Part shown: positions 1 through 7,635 of the stretch, one piece after another
Position numbering within the stretch: the first letter of the stretch is position 1
How the letters are laid out: each line of letters begins with the position of its first letter
Assembly: GCA_002314775.1 (NCBI GenBank)
Contig: DCHE01000003.1
Coordinates: 1 to 47,221 of the forward strand
Direction of reading: 5' to 3'
Source of the DNA: Lachnospiraceae bacterium UBA1760
GTDB lineage: Bacteria; Bacillota; Clostridia; Lachnospirales; Lachnospiraceae
DNA: 47,221 bases
Position numbers and translations under genes: made by a program
The notes under the pieces: model-generated
Told to the model about the DNA's origin: nothing
The model's database searches: none
What the model saw: the letters and a program-made list of their open reading frames with translations, nothing else

Positions 1-182
1 ACTGTGATCCAGATGAATTAGATTACGTTATTCCTGGTAATGACGATGCTATCCGTGCAGTTAAGCTTATCGCAGCTAAGATGGCAGATGCTATTATCGA
101 GGCAAATCAGGGACAGACAGGTGATAACTATGCAGCTGAGGAAGTAGCAGCAGATGCAGAGGTTGAGGGTGCTGAGGCATAA
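1..182 (+). CDS. rpsB: 30S ribosomal protein S2, C-terminal fragment
   Basis: Only the last 59 codons are present (reading frame begins at base 3), so the gene runs in from the left edge. The fragment contains VIPGNDDAIRAVKLIAAKMADAI in shorter form (PGNDDAIRAVKLI), the S2 signature region near the C-terminus, followed by the usual poorly conserved acidic Ala/Glu-rich tail. S2 is a structural protein of the small subunit that joins late in assembly and is needed with S1 for mRNA binding. The next gene is tsf 64 bases downstream, which is the near-universal bacterial rpsB-tsf order and supports the call. Confidence 0.93.
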   Translation, partial: CDPDELDYVIPGNDDAIRAVKLIAAKMADAIIEANQGQTGDNYAAEEVAADAEVEGAEA

Positions 183-246
183 TCAATTTTAGTTATACCG
201 TTAATTTGTTTGTATAACCCATTATTATGGGAGATAGGAGTATAAA

Positions 247-1326
247 ATGGCAGCAATTACAGCAGCTATGGTAAAAGAGTTACGTGAGATGACAGGTGCA
301 GGCATGATGGATTGCAAGAAGGCACTTGGCGAGACTGACGGAGATATGGAGGCAGCAGTTGAGGTTCTGAGAAAGAGCGGAGCTGCTAAGATGGAGAAGA
401 AGGCTAGCAGAATCGCAGCAGAGGGTATCTGCCGTGTTGCAGTTTCTGGAAATACAGCAGTGGTAGCTGAGGTAAACTCTGAGACTGACTTCGTTGCAAA
501 GAACGAAGTATTCCAGGAGTTCGTACAGGCTGTTGCTGATAAGGCACTTGCTTCAGGACTTAATGGTGGTAAGGACGGAGAGGATGTACAGGCTCTTCTT
601 GATGGTGGACTTCAGGATGTAGTAGCTGAGAAGACTCTTCAGATTGGAGAGAAGCTTTCTTTCAGAAGATTCCAGAAGGTTGAGGCTGATGCAGTAGCTA
701 CATATCTTCATGGTGGCGGAAAGATTGGTGTTATCGTAGGTTCTACAGGCGATGCATCAGATGCTGTTACAGAGGCACTTGCAAATATCGCAATGCAGGT
801 TGCAGCTATGAATCCACAGTACATCAGCAGAAATGATATGTCAGCTGATGAGGTTGCTAAGCTTAGAGAGATCACACTTGAGAGCGCTCTCAATGATCCT
901 TTCTCACTTCCAAAGCCAATTCTTGGAAAGCTTATTGAGGCAGCTGTTGCTTCAAAGTGGAATGATGAGGACAAGGCAGCTTACGAAGAGCATAAGAGCA
1001 ATATGAACTACCTTCCAAACTTCCTTTCAAAGGAAGCAAAGGCAGCTCTTGTTGAGCTCGCTATGGCTGATAAGGATGCTATTGCAGGCGACAAGATTTT
1101 TACAGGTCTTGTAGAGGGTCGTGTATCTAAGCAGCTTAAGGATATCTGTCTCCTTGATCAGGTATATGTAAAGGCTGAGGATGGAAAGCAGACAGTTGCT
1201 GCATACCTTAAGACAGTTTCAGCTGACCTTAAGATCGCTAAGTTCGTACGTTACGAAGTTGGTGAGGGTATGGAGAAGAAGAACGAGGACTTCGCAGCTG
1301 AGGTTGCTAAGCAGATGGGACAGTAA
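247..1326 (+). CDS. tsf: Elongation factor Ts, with an internal insertion
   Basis: EF-Ts is the guanine nucleotide exchange factor that recycles EF-Tu in the cytoplasm. The N-terminal UBA-like domain (residues 1-55, with LREMTGAGMMDCKKAL) and the EF-Tu contact motif TDFVAKN at residues 80-86 are clear, as is the family ending RYEVGEGMEKKNEDFAAEV. At 359 residues it is longer than typical bacterial EF-Ts of about 280-310. The extra length lies at about residues 216-282, between the second core domain and the VEGR segment (289-292), where most homologues have roughly a dozen residues. The frame is open and codon use does not change, so this is an in-frame insertion and not an error. An AGGAG site 8 bases before the ATG supports the start. 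The gene is followed by a strong terminator. Confidence 0.97.
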   Translation: MAAITAAMVKELREMTGAGMMDCKKALGETDGDMEAAVEVLRKSGAAKMEKKASRIAAEGICRVAVSGNTAVVAEVNSETDFVAKNEVFQEFVQAVADKALASGLNGGKDGEDVQALLDGGLQDVVAEKTLQIGEKLSFRRFQKVEADAVATYLHGGGKIGVIVGSTGDASDAVTEALANIAMQVAAMNPQYISRNDMSADEVAKLREITLESALNDPFSLPKPILGKLIEAAVASKWNDEDKAAYEEHKSNMNYLPNFLSKEAKAALVELAMADKDAIAGDKIFTGLVEGRVSKQLKDICLLDQVYVKAEDGKQTVAAYLKTVSADLKIAKFVRYEVGEGMEKKNEDFAAEVAKQMGQ

Positions 1327-1356
1327 TTATATTAAGTCTATAGTTACATAAATAAT

Positions 1357-1404
1357 GACAGGGTTTAGGACATCGTATGATGCTTCACAAACCCTGTCTT
1401 TTTA
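1357..1404 (+). terminator. Intrinsic terminator of the rpsB-tsf operon
   Basis: A perfect 10-bp stem, GACAGGGTTT (1357-1366) with AAACCCTGTC (1389-1398), has a 22-base loop and is followed by TTTTTATTT. It lies 30 bases after the tsf stop codon. The loop is longer than usual, but the stem and T-run are convincing. Confidence 0.85.
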
Positions 1405-1567
1405 TTTGTGTAAAACCCGGGTCCGCCAGGCTCGAGGATGCACATTGTTTGAAAAAAGTTATCTTTTATGTGGATAAAATTATTAAATTATATTATAATA
1501 TATGAGTCTTTTATTTATATGTAAGACCATTTATAAATATATTATGTATATACGAGGGAGAAGAAAG
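1405..1567 (+). other. Intergenic region before the FNT channel gene
   Basis: Between the tsf terminator and the channel gene there is a short G+C-rich island (about 1417-1438) and then very AT-rich DNA. A TTGAAA at 1449-1454 and TATAAT at 1494-1499 are present but their spacing is not that of a normal sigma-A promoter, so I cannot place the promoter. The gene must start transcription here because a strong terminator precedes it. Confidence 0.4.
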
Positions 1568-2410
1568 ATGAATTATTTAACACCAAAAGAGATCGTTGAA
1601 GCAAACATTAATGGAGCGGTCAAGAAGTCACAGTTACCATTATATAAGATGATTATACTTGGTATTTTTGCAGGAATGTGTATTGGAATAGGTTCTGAGG
1701 CCTCAAATCTTACAGTGCATACAGTAAGTGATGTGGGTATTGCGAGAACTCTTGCCGGATGTATATTCCCTGTAGGACTCATGATTATCATTGTACTTGG
1801 CTTCGAGCTTTTTACAGGTAATTGTACTATGGTTGCCGGCGTTATGGATGGCAAGGTTAAGTTTGGCGGAATGCTTAAGAACCTTGTGGTTGTATATTTC
1901 AGTAACTTTATTGGTGGTGTTATGATAGCACTTATGTGTTATTACTGTAATCAGTACAACTACTCAGGCGGAACACTTGGTGCTTATACAATTAAGGTTG
2001 CATACGGTAAAGCTACTATGAGCTTCTCTGCAGCAATCATTTCAGGTATTCTCTGTAATGTACTTGTTTGTCTTGCAGTTCTTCTTGCAACTGCTGCCAA
2101 GGATATAGCAGGAAAGATTCTCAGCTGTTTCTTCGTTATTCTTGTATTCGTTATATCAGGCTTTGAGCATTGCGTTGCTAATATGTATTACCTTTCATCT
2201 GGCTATATTGCATCAAAGAATACTGCATATCTTGAGAAGGCCGCAGAGCTTTGCAAAACTGACACACAGACTATTGTGAATGCACTTAATCCAGGTAATA
2301 TGATTACATCAAATCTTATACCTGTAACCATTGGTAATATCATCGGTGGTATGGTATTCGTTGCACTTCCTCTATATATTTGCTACATTTACGAAAAAAA
2401 GAGCAAATAA
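1568..2410 (+). CDS. Formate/nitrite transporter (FNT) family channel
   Basis: This is a 280-residue integral membrane protein with about six hydrophobic segments. Family landmarks are GFELFTGN, CNVLVCLAV (the repeat motif of the pore), GFEHCVANM and PVTIGNIIGG. FNT proteins form pentamers that conduct small monovalent anions such as formate, nitrite, hydrosulfide or lactate; a fermenting anaerobe would fit formate export or uptake, but the substrate cannot be read from the sequence. An upstream in-frame ATG at 1502 is possible, but the ATG at 1568 has a good GAGGGAGAA ribosome binding site and begins with the usual family N-terminus, so I chose it. No pyruvate formate-lyase gene is adjacent. 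It is monocistronic, sitting between a terminator and the rimP promoter. Confidence 0.9.
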   Translation: MNYLTPKEIVEANINGAVKKSQLPLYKMIILGIFAGMCIGIGSEASNLTVHTVSDVGIARTLAGCIFPVGLMIIIVLGFELFTGNCTMVAGVMDGKVKFGGMLKNLVVVYFSNFIGGVMIALMCYYCNQYNYSGGTLGAYTIKVAYGKATMSFSAAIISGILCNVLVCLAVLLATAAKDIAGKILSCFFVILVFVISGFEHCVANMYYLSSGYIASKNTAYLEKAAELCKTDTQTIVNALNPGNMITSNLIPVTIGNIIGGMVFVALPLYICYIYEKKSK

Positions 2411-2423
2411 ATATTAATAATAC

Positions 2424-2451
2424 TTGATTTTTATACATAGCATGCTATAAT
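2424..2451 (+). promoter_or_regulatory. Extended -10 promoter of the rimP-nusA-infB operon
   Basis: TTGATT at 2424-2429 and TATAAT at 2446-2451 are separated by 16 bases, and TGC immediately before the -10 makes an extended -10 (TGnTATAAT). It lies 114 bases before the rimP start and is the only good promoter ahead of this nine-gene set. The expected transcript begins near 2458. Confidence 0.75.
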
Positions 2452-2476
2452 AAGCAAGATGATATTGACAGATTAG

Positions 2477-2510
2477 GAGTGGGTTTCCAAGCGGAACCCA
2501 CTCTTTATAT
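2477..2510 (+). terminator. Attenuator-like hairpin in the rimP-nusA leader
   Basis: GAGTGGGTTTCC (2477-2488) pairs with GGAACCCACTC (2493-2503) around a 4-base loop, with one bulged base, and is followed by a weak T-rich tract (TTTATATTT). Because it lies about 20 bases after the predicted start of the rimP transcript, it can act on that transcript as well as ending the upstream gene. In Bacillus subtilis the nusA operon is known to be autoregulated by NusA-stimulated termination in its leader; the imperfect T-tract here would fit such a factor-assisted terminator. That link is inference. Confidence 0.7.
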
Positions 2511-2564
2511 TTAATTGGTATATTTGAAGGTGCAAATGATACCAAAAAGCGAGGTGAATAAGTA

Positions 2565-3023
2565 TTGAAAAAAGCCGATATTGAACAAAGGACCACAGAG
2601 CTTGTAACTCCTATTATTGAGGAAGGCAGCTTTGAATTAGTTGACGTAGAGTATGTCAAGGAGGGCGCTGACTTCTATCTCAGAGTGTATGCAGATAAGG
2701 AAGGCGGAATTGATATAAATGACTGCGTCGCTATAAGCAGAGCCTTAGAGGAGAAGCTTGATGCCGAGGATTTTATCAAGGAGGCCTACATTCTTGAGGT
2801 AAGCTCACCAGGACTTACAAGACCTTTGAAGAAGGACAAGGATTTTCAAAGATCGATTGGTAAGAAGGTTGAGGCAAAGGTGTATAATCCAATTAATGGT
2901 GTGAAGGAATTTGAGGGTGAACTACTTAGTTTTGACGCAGCTACTGTTACAATTAGTGTTAACTCTGCCGAGCTTTGTATTGAGAGAAAGAACCTCTCTG
3001 GAATAAGACTTGCATTTGAATAA
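2565..3023 (+). CDS. rimP: Ribosome maturation factor RimP
   Basis: RimP assists late assembly of the 30S subunit. The 152-residue protein has the expected two-domain form: an alpha/beta N-terminal domain (to about residue 85) ending with the hallmark EVSSPGLTRPL at 78-88, and a C-terminal Sm-like beta barrel. The start is a TTG at 2565 with GAGGTG 8 bases upstream; the next in-frame ATG codons would cut into the conserved domain. It is the first gene of the operon and precedes nusA, as in most Firmicutes. Confidence 0.95.
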   Translation: MKKADIEQRTTELVTPIIEEGSFELVDVEYVKEGADFYLRVYADKEGGIDINDCVAISRALEEKLDAEDFIKEAYILEVSSPGLTRPLKKDKDFQRSIGKKVEAKVYNPINGVKEFEGELLSFDAATVTISVNSAELCIERKNLSGIRLAFE

Positions 3024-3102
3024 TAATTCAATTAAGGAATACATAAGATTAACTATTAACAATTTTAGAATGAAATCTACTGAGAACTAGGAGGATAATA
3101 AA

Positions 3103-4209
3103 ATGTCAGAGATTATCGAAGCTTTAGACCAGCTTGAGAAGGAGAAAAACATCAGCAAGGAAGTAATTATGGATGCTATTGAGAAGTCAATCCAGTCTGC
3201 CTGCGAGAAGGATTTTGGAAATGACATCGATTATAACGTAATTATGGACAGAAATACTGGAGAAATCAGAGTGTTTGCCAACAAGCTTGTTGTTGATGAG
3301 ATTGTTGACAGCCGTACAGATATTCTTCTTGCTGAAGCTAAAATGATCAGTGATGAGTATAACATTGGCGACTATGTTCAGGTTGAGGTTACAACAAAGG
3401 ATTTCGGTCGTATCGCTGCTCAGAAGGCTAGAAGTATTATTGTTCAGGCAATCAAGGAAGGCGAGAGAGACGCAATATTCAATACATTTGCTGGCAGAGC
3501 AAAGGATATTATTACAGGTGTTGTTCAGAAGTATGTAGGAAACAACCTGAACATCAGCATTGATGAGAAAAACGAGACAATTTTAAATGAGTCAGAGATG
3601 ATTCCAGGTGAGCATTTTGTTCCAGGTGACAGAATTAAGCTTTATATTGTAGAGGTTAAGAAGACTAATAAGGGCTTTAAGCTTCTTGTTTCAAGAACAC
3701 ATCCAGAGCTCGTGAAGAAGCTCTTTGAGAAGGAAGTAACTGAGGTTGCTGACGGAACTGTAGAGATTAAGTCAATTTCACGTGAGCCAGGTTCAAGATC
3801 TAAGATTGCTGTTTGGTCAAATGATGAGAACGTAGATCCAGTTGGTGCCTGTGTAGGTATTACTGGTACAAGAGTTAACAACATCGTTGATGATCTCAAT
3901 GGCGAGAAGATTGATATCATCGAGTGGAGCGAGGACCCTGAGGTATTTATCAGAAATTCACTCAGCCCTTCAAAGGTTATCTCTGTAAAAGCTAATACAG
4001 AGGATAAGACTGCTCTTGTTATCGTACCTGACAAGCAGCTTTCACTTGCTATTGGTAAGGAAGGACAGAATGCTCGTCTTGCAGCAAGACTTACAAGCTA
4101 CAAGATTGATATTAAGAGTGAGGAACAGGCTCAGAAATTAGGTCTTATTGATTCAGATGAATCATATGATGACTATGACGCTGAGGAGTATGTCGAAGAG
4201 GAAGAGTAA
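3103..4209 (+). CDS. nusA: Transcription termination/antitermination factor NusA
   Basis: NusA binds RNA polymerase and modulates pausing, hairpin-dependent termination and antitermination. The 368-residue protein has an N-terminal polymerase-binding domain (1-125), an S1 domain (about 133-198), a first KH domain (about 228-275, with GACVGITGTRVNNI) and a second KH domain (about 300-345, with GKEGQNAR at 318-325). The C-terminus is a short acidic tail (DDYDAEEYVEEEE) and lacks the extra AR repeats of E. coli NusA, as usual in Firmicutes. An AGGAGG site precedes the ATG. Its stop codon overlaps the rnpM start by one base. It may control its own operon through the leader hairpin at 2477-2510. 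Confidence 0.97.
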   Translation: MSEIIEALDQLEKEKNISKEVIMDAIEKSIQSACEKDFGNDIDYNVIMDRNTGEIRVFANKLVVDEIVDSRTDILLAEAKMISDEYNIGDYVQVEVTTKDFGRIAAQKARSIIVQAIKEGERDAIFNTFAGRAKDIITGVVQKYVGNNLNISIDEKNETILNESEMIPGEHFVPGDRIKLYIVEVKKTNKGFKLLVSRTHPELVKKLFEKEVTEVADGTVEIKSISREPGSRSKIAVWSNDENVDPVGACVGITGTRVNNIVDDLNGEKIDIIEWSEDPEVFIRNSLSPSKVISVKANTEDKTALVIVPDKQLSLAIGKEGQNARLAARLTSYKIDIKSEEQAQKLGLIDSDESYDDYDAEEYVEEEE

Positions 4210-4466
4210 TGCAGAAAAAAATTCCAATGAGACAGTGTATTGCCTGCCGGGAAAATAAAGAAAAAAAGTCACTTATCAGAGTTATTAGAACTACTGAGGG
4301 TGAGGTAGTTCTTGATAAAACAGGAAGGATGAATGGAAGAGGTGCATATATATGCCCAGATATTAACTGTTTTAACCTTGCAAAAAAGAAGAACGCCTTT
4401 TCCCAGGCATTGAATGTAGCTGTATCAGATGAAACCTATGATTTACTCATGAAGGAGATAGATTAA
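4209..4466 (+). CDS. rnpM: RNase P modulator RnpM (YlxR, DUF448)
   Basis: An 85-residue basic protein with the family signatures MRQCIAC (Cys10 and Cys13) and GRGAYIC (43-49). YlxR is a small nucleic-acid-binding protein always found between nusA and infB in Gram-positives; in B. subtilis it has been reported to bind and modulate RNase P, hence the newer name. The ATG overlaps the nusA stop by one base (TAATG), so the two are translationally coupled. Confidence 0.93.
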   Translation: MQKKIPMRQCIACRENKEKKSLIRVIRTTEGEVVLDKTGRMNGRGAYICPDINCFNLAKKKNAFSQALNVAVSDETYDLLMKEID

Positions 4467-4467
4467 T

Positions 4468-4770
4468 TTGGTAAAGAATAATATTGGCCTCATATCACTT
4501 GCTGCCAAGGCCGGTAAGGTTGTTAGTGGCGGGTTTATGGTGGAAAGAGCAATTATTTCCGGTGAAGCGTGCTTTGTGTTTATATCTGAGGATGCTTCAG
4601 CTAATACTAAGAAAAAATTCGAGAACAAATGTAAATACTATGAGGTTCCGTATGTTATTTATGGAAATAAAACGGACCTTGGTCACTATATTGGTAAAGA
4701 GGACAGAACTACAGTAGCTGTTATCGATGAAGGCTTCGGTAACCAGTTTATTAAGAGCTTTGGACTTTAG
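4468..4770 (+). CDS. L7Ae/L30e-type ribosomal protein family, YlxQ
   Basis: A 100-residue protein of the L7Ae/L30e/S12e/Gadd45 fold. The opening NNIGLISLAAKAGKVVSGG is the family's RNA-binding helix, and the middle (SEDASANTKKKFENKC) is also typical. Homologues bind kink-turn RNAs; the exact partner of this operon-linked form is not settled. The start is a TTG at 4468 with AAGGAGATA just upstream, one base after the rnpM stop. No in-frame ATG could give an intact N-terminus. Confidence 0.88.
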   Translation: MVKNNIGLISLAAKAGKVVSGGFMVERAIISGEACFVFISEDASANTKKKFENKCKYYEVPYVIYGNKTDLGHYIGKEDRTTVAVIDEGFGNQFIKSFGL

Positions 4771-4792
4771 AATAGATTTGGAGGTGTAACGT

Positions 4793-7204
4793 ATGAGAGT
4801 ACACGAGTTAGCAAAGGAACTTTCAAAGGAAACAGGAAAAACTATTACTAGCAATGAAATTCTTCTTATACTCAGCAAGAAAAAGGATGGCTTAAAGCCA
4901 CAGAGCAGTGTAAGTGATGAGCTTTTGAATTATGTAAGATCAAAGTATAAGGATACTGATCACAAGAAGGAGATGCCAAAGGAGGCTGCTGAAGCACCTA
5001 AAAAGCCAGCAAAGCCAGCACCAGAGGCAAAAAAGCCAGAAGCACCTAAGACTGCACCAGTAAATGAAAACAGAGGAAAGCCATTTGAGAAGAAGGATAA
5101 CAAGCCTCAGGCAAATGCTCCTGTTGTAAAGAACAATCAGAATCAGGCTAGACCAAATCAGGGCAATAATAACCCTAACAGAAATAATCAGCCTAATAAT
5201 CAGAATAATAGAAATAATAACAACCCTAACAGAAATAATAACCAGAATAATCAGGGTAATAATCAGAATAATAATCAGAATAGAAATAATCAGAATAATA
5301 ATCAGAATAGAAATGGCAATCAGTCTGGCAATCAGAATGGCAGAAACAACCAGAACAACCAAAGCAGAGGCGGAAATCAGAACAGAGGCGGAAATCAGAG
5401 AAGCTTTAACAATGCTCCAAGCCATGAGCCAAAGAAGCCAGCTGAACCAGTTATCAAGACAATTACGCTTCCAGAAAGCTTGACTGTTAAGGAGTTTGCT
5501 GACAAGATTAAGATTCCAGTTGCACAGCTTATTAAGAAGCTTTTCCTTGAAGGAAAGATGGTTACTGTTAATACAGACTTAAGCTTTGATGATGCTGCAG
5601 AAATCGCACTTGAATTCAACTACATTTGCGAGGAAGAGGAGAAGGTTGACGTAATTGAGGAGTTACTCAAGGATGTTGAGGATTCAGAGGATTCACTCAC
5701 ACCAAGACCTCCTGTAGTTTGCGTTATGGGACATGTTGACCATGGTAAAACTTCACTTCTCGATGCAATCAGAAAGACCTCTGTAATTAGCGGTGAGGCT
5801 GGAGGAATTACACAGCATATCGGTGCTTATGTTGTAAATGTTGGTGATCAGAAGATTACCTTCCTTGATACACCAGGACATGAGGCATTTACAGCAATGA
5901 GACTTCGTGGTGCCCAATCTACAGATATAGCTATTCTTGTTGTAGCTGCTGATGATGGTGTTATGCCACAGACAATTGAGGCTATTAACCATGCAAAGGC
6001 TGCTGGAATTGAAATAATTGTTGCAGTTAATAAGATTGATAAGGAATCTGCAAATGTTGAACGAGTTAAGCAGGAGCTTATCGAGTACGGCCTTGTTGCA
6101 GAGGACTGGGGCGGTTCTACAGTATTCTGTCCAGTTTCTGCCCATACAAAGGAGGGTATTGACAACCTTCTCGATATGATTCTTCTTACAGCTGATATTC
6201 TTGAGCTTAAGGCTAATAAAAACCGTAAGTCAAGAGGTATCGTGCTTGAGGCAAGACTTGATAAGGGCCGTGGTCCAGTTGCTACTGTACTTGTTCAGAA
6301 GGGTACACTTAAGGTTGGTGACTGTATTGCTATCGGTGAAGTAAATGGTAAGGTTAGAGCCATGATTGATGATAAGCAGAGAAGAGTTAAGGAAGCACTT
6401 CCATCAACTCCTGTTGAGATTCTCGGCTTAAATGGTGTACCAAATTCAGGTGAAATCTTCCTTCAGACAGATAATGAGAAGGAAGCCAGAGCAATTTCAG
6501 ATGCATTTATCACAAGAGGTAAGGAAAATCTTATCTCAGAGACTAAGTCTAAGATGTCTCTTGATGATTTATTCAACAAGATGCAGGAGGGTAAGGTTAA
6601 GGAGCTTAAGCTTATCATCAAGGCGGATGTTCAGGGTTCAGTTGAGGCGGTTAAGCAGAGTTTACTTAAGCTTTCAAATGATGAAATCGTAATCAAATGT
6701 ATCCACAGTGGTGTTGGTGCAATCAATGAGTCGGATGTAACACTTGCGTCAGCTTCAGATGCTATCATCATCGGATTTAATATCAGACCAGATGCACAGG
6801 CAAAATCTCTCGCAGACAGAGAGAAGGTTGATCTTAGACTTTACAGAGTAATCTACAACGCTATAGAAGATATCGAGTCAGCTATGAAGGGTATGCTTGA
6901 TCCAATCTATGAGGAGCAGGTTATTGGACATATTGAGGTTAGAAATATCTTCAAGGCTTCAGGAGTAGGTAACATCGCTGGTTCATACGTACTTGATGGT
7001 GTTGTTCAGCGTGGTTCTTCAGTTAGAATTACACGTGAGGGTGAGCTTATCCACGAAGGAAAGCTTGCATCATTAAAGAGATTTAAGGACGATGTTAAGG
7101 AAGTTAAGGCTGGTTTTGAATGCGGTCTTGTATTCGAGGGCTTTAACGATATTAAGGAATTTGACCAGGTTGAAGTATATACTATGGTTGAGGTTAAGAG
7201 ATAA
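4793..7204 (+). CDS. infB: Translation initiation factor IF-2 with an Asn/Gln-rich linker
   Basis: IF-2 is the GTPase that delivers initiator fMet-tRNA to the 30S subunit and promotes subunit joining. The 803-residue protein has an IF2N domain at residues 1-52, a Lys/Pro/Ala stretch (59-90), a low-complexity Asn/Gln/Arg/Gly-rich linker (about 114-207), a second IF2N domain (about 222-275) and then the G domain. Seen motifs are G1 GHVDHGKT (313-320), GGITQ, DTPGH and NKID, followed by the EF-Tu-like domain 2, domain 3 and the fMet-tRNA-binding C-terminal domain. GGAGGTG precedes the ATG. The linker is a natural low-complexity connector and has no frame disruption. It ends 21 bases before rbfA. 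Confidence 0.97.
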   Translation: MRVHELAKELSKETGKTITSNEILLILSKKKDGLKPQSSVSDELLNYVRSKYKDTDHKKEMPKEAAEAPKKPAKPAPEAKKPEAPKTAPVNENRGKPFEKKDNKPQANAPVVKNNQNQARPNQGNNNPNRNNQPNNQNNRNNNNPNRNNNQNNQGNNQNNNQNRNNQNNNQNRNGNQSGNQNGRNNQNNQSRGGNQNRGGNQRSFNNAPSHEPKKPAEPVIKTITLPESLTVKEFADKIKIPVAQLIKKLFLEGKMVTVNTDLSFDDAAEIALEFNYICEEEEKVDVIEELLKDVEDSEDSLTPRPPVVCVMGHVDHGKTSLLDAIRKTSVISGEAGGITQHIGAYVVNVGDQKITFLDTPGHEAFTAMRLRGAQSTDIAILVVAADDGVMPQTIEAINHAKAAGIEIIVAVNKIDKESANVERVKQELIEYGLVAEDWGGSTVFCPVSAHTKEGIDNLLDMILLTADILELKANKNRKSRGIVLEARLDKGRGPVATVLVQKGTLKVGDCIAIGEVNGKVRAMIDDKQRRVKEALPSTPVEILGLNGVPNSGEIFLQTDNEKEARAISDAFITRGKENLISETKSKMSLDDLFNKMQEGKVKELKLIIKADVQGSVEAVKQSLLKLSNDEIVIKCIHSGVGAINESDVTLASASDAIIIGFNIRPDAQAKSLADREKVDLRLYRVIYNAIEDIESAMKGMLDPIYEEQVIGHIEVRNIFKASGVGNIAGSYVLDGVVQRGSSVRITREGELIHEGKLASLKRFKDDVKEVKAGFECGLVFEGFNDIKEFDQVEVYTMVEVKR
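5132..5413 (+). repeat. Low-complexity Asn/Gln-rich coding repeat within infB
   Basis: About 94 codons consist largely of AAT, CAG, AGA and GGC in irregular short repeats such as NNQNNNQNRN. The DNA is a degenerate run of units like AATAATCAG and is prone to slippage. It encodes the flexible linker between the two N-terminal IF2N domains of IF-2. Confidence 0.9.
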
Positions 7205-7225
7205 ATTAAGGATTAGTGGTAATAT

Positions 7226-7633
7226 ATGAGAAAAAACAGTCATAAAAATTCAAGAATAAACAGTGATGTTCAAAGAGTATTAAGCCACGTAATTGCAAAT
7301 GAAATCAAGGACCCAAGGATTAACCCTATGACCTCTGTAATGGAGGTCTATGTGGCTCCTGATTTAAAGAGCTGTAAGGCTTATATATCAGTATTAGGTA
7401 ATGAGGAAGCAGTGAAGGATACTATGGATGGACTTAAGTCAGCTTCAGGCTTCGTAAGACGTTACCTCGCAAAGGCTTTGAATTTAAGAAATACACCGGA
7501 GATTACATTTGTCCATGACAATTCAATTTCTTATGGTGTTGAAATGATTAATAAGATTAATGAAGTGACTAAGGATTTGCCACCTGAGGAGGATTCTTTG
7601 GAAATGGCAGATGATGATTTTGACGAGGAATAA
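7226..7633 (+). CDS. rbfA: Ribosome-binding factor A
   Basis: RbfA is a small KH-like protein that binds the 30S subunit near the 5' helix of 16S rRNA and is needed for its final maturation and for cold growth. The 135-residue protein shows the family pattern: a basic N-terminus (NSRINSDVQRVLSHVIANEI), the central strand region (DLKSCKAYISV) and NLRNTPEITFVHD, then an acidic tail (EMADDDFDEE). It lies directly after infB and two bases before nrnA, in the standard order. Confidence 0.95.
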   Translation: MRKNSHKNSRINSDVQRVLSHVIANEIKDPRINPMTSVMEVYVAPDLKSCKAYISVLGNEEAVKDTMDGLKSASGFVRRYLAKALNLRNTPEITFVHDNSISYGVEMINKINEVTKDLPPEEDSLEMADDDFDEE

Positions 7634-7635
7634 TT

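Noticed and set aside
1502..1567. Extended N-terminus of the FNT channel from 1502
   Set aside because: The extra residues are not family-like and the ATG at 1568 has a better ribosome binding site.
4940..5425. Long open frame on the minus strand opposite infB (161 codons, rich in Ile/Leu)
   Set aside because: It is the mirror of the AAT/CAG low-complexity repeat of infB and has no start signals.
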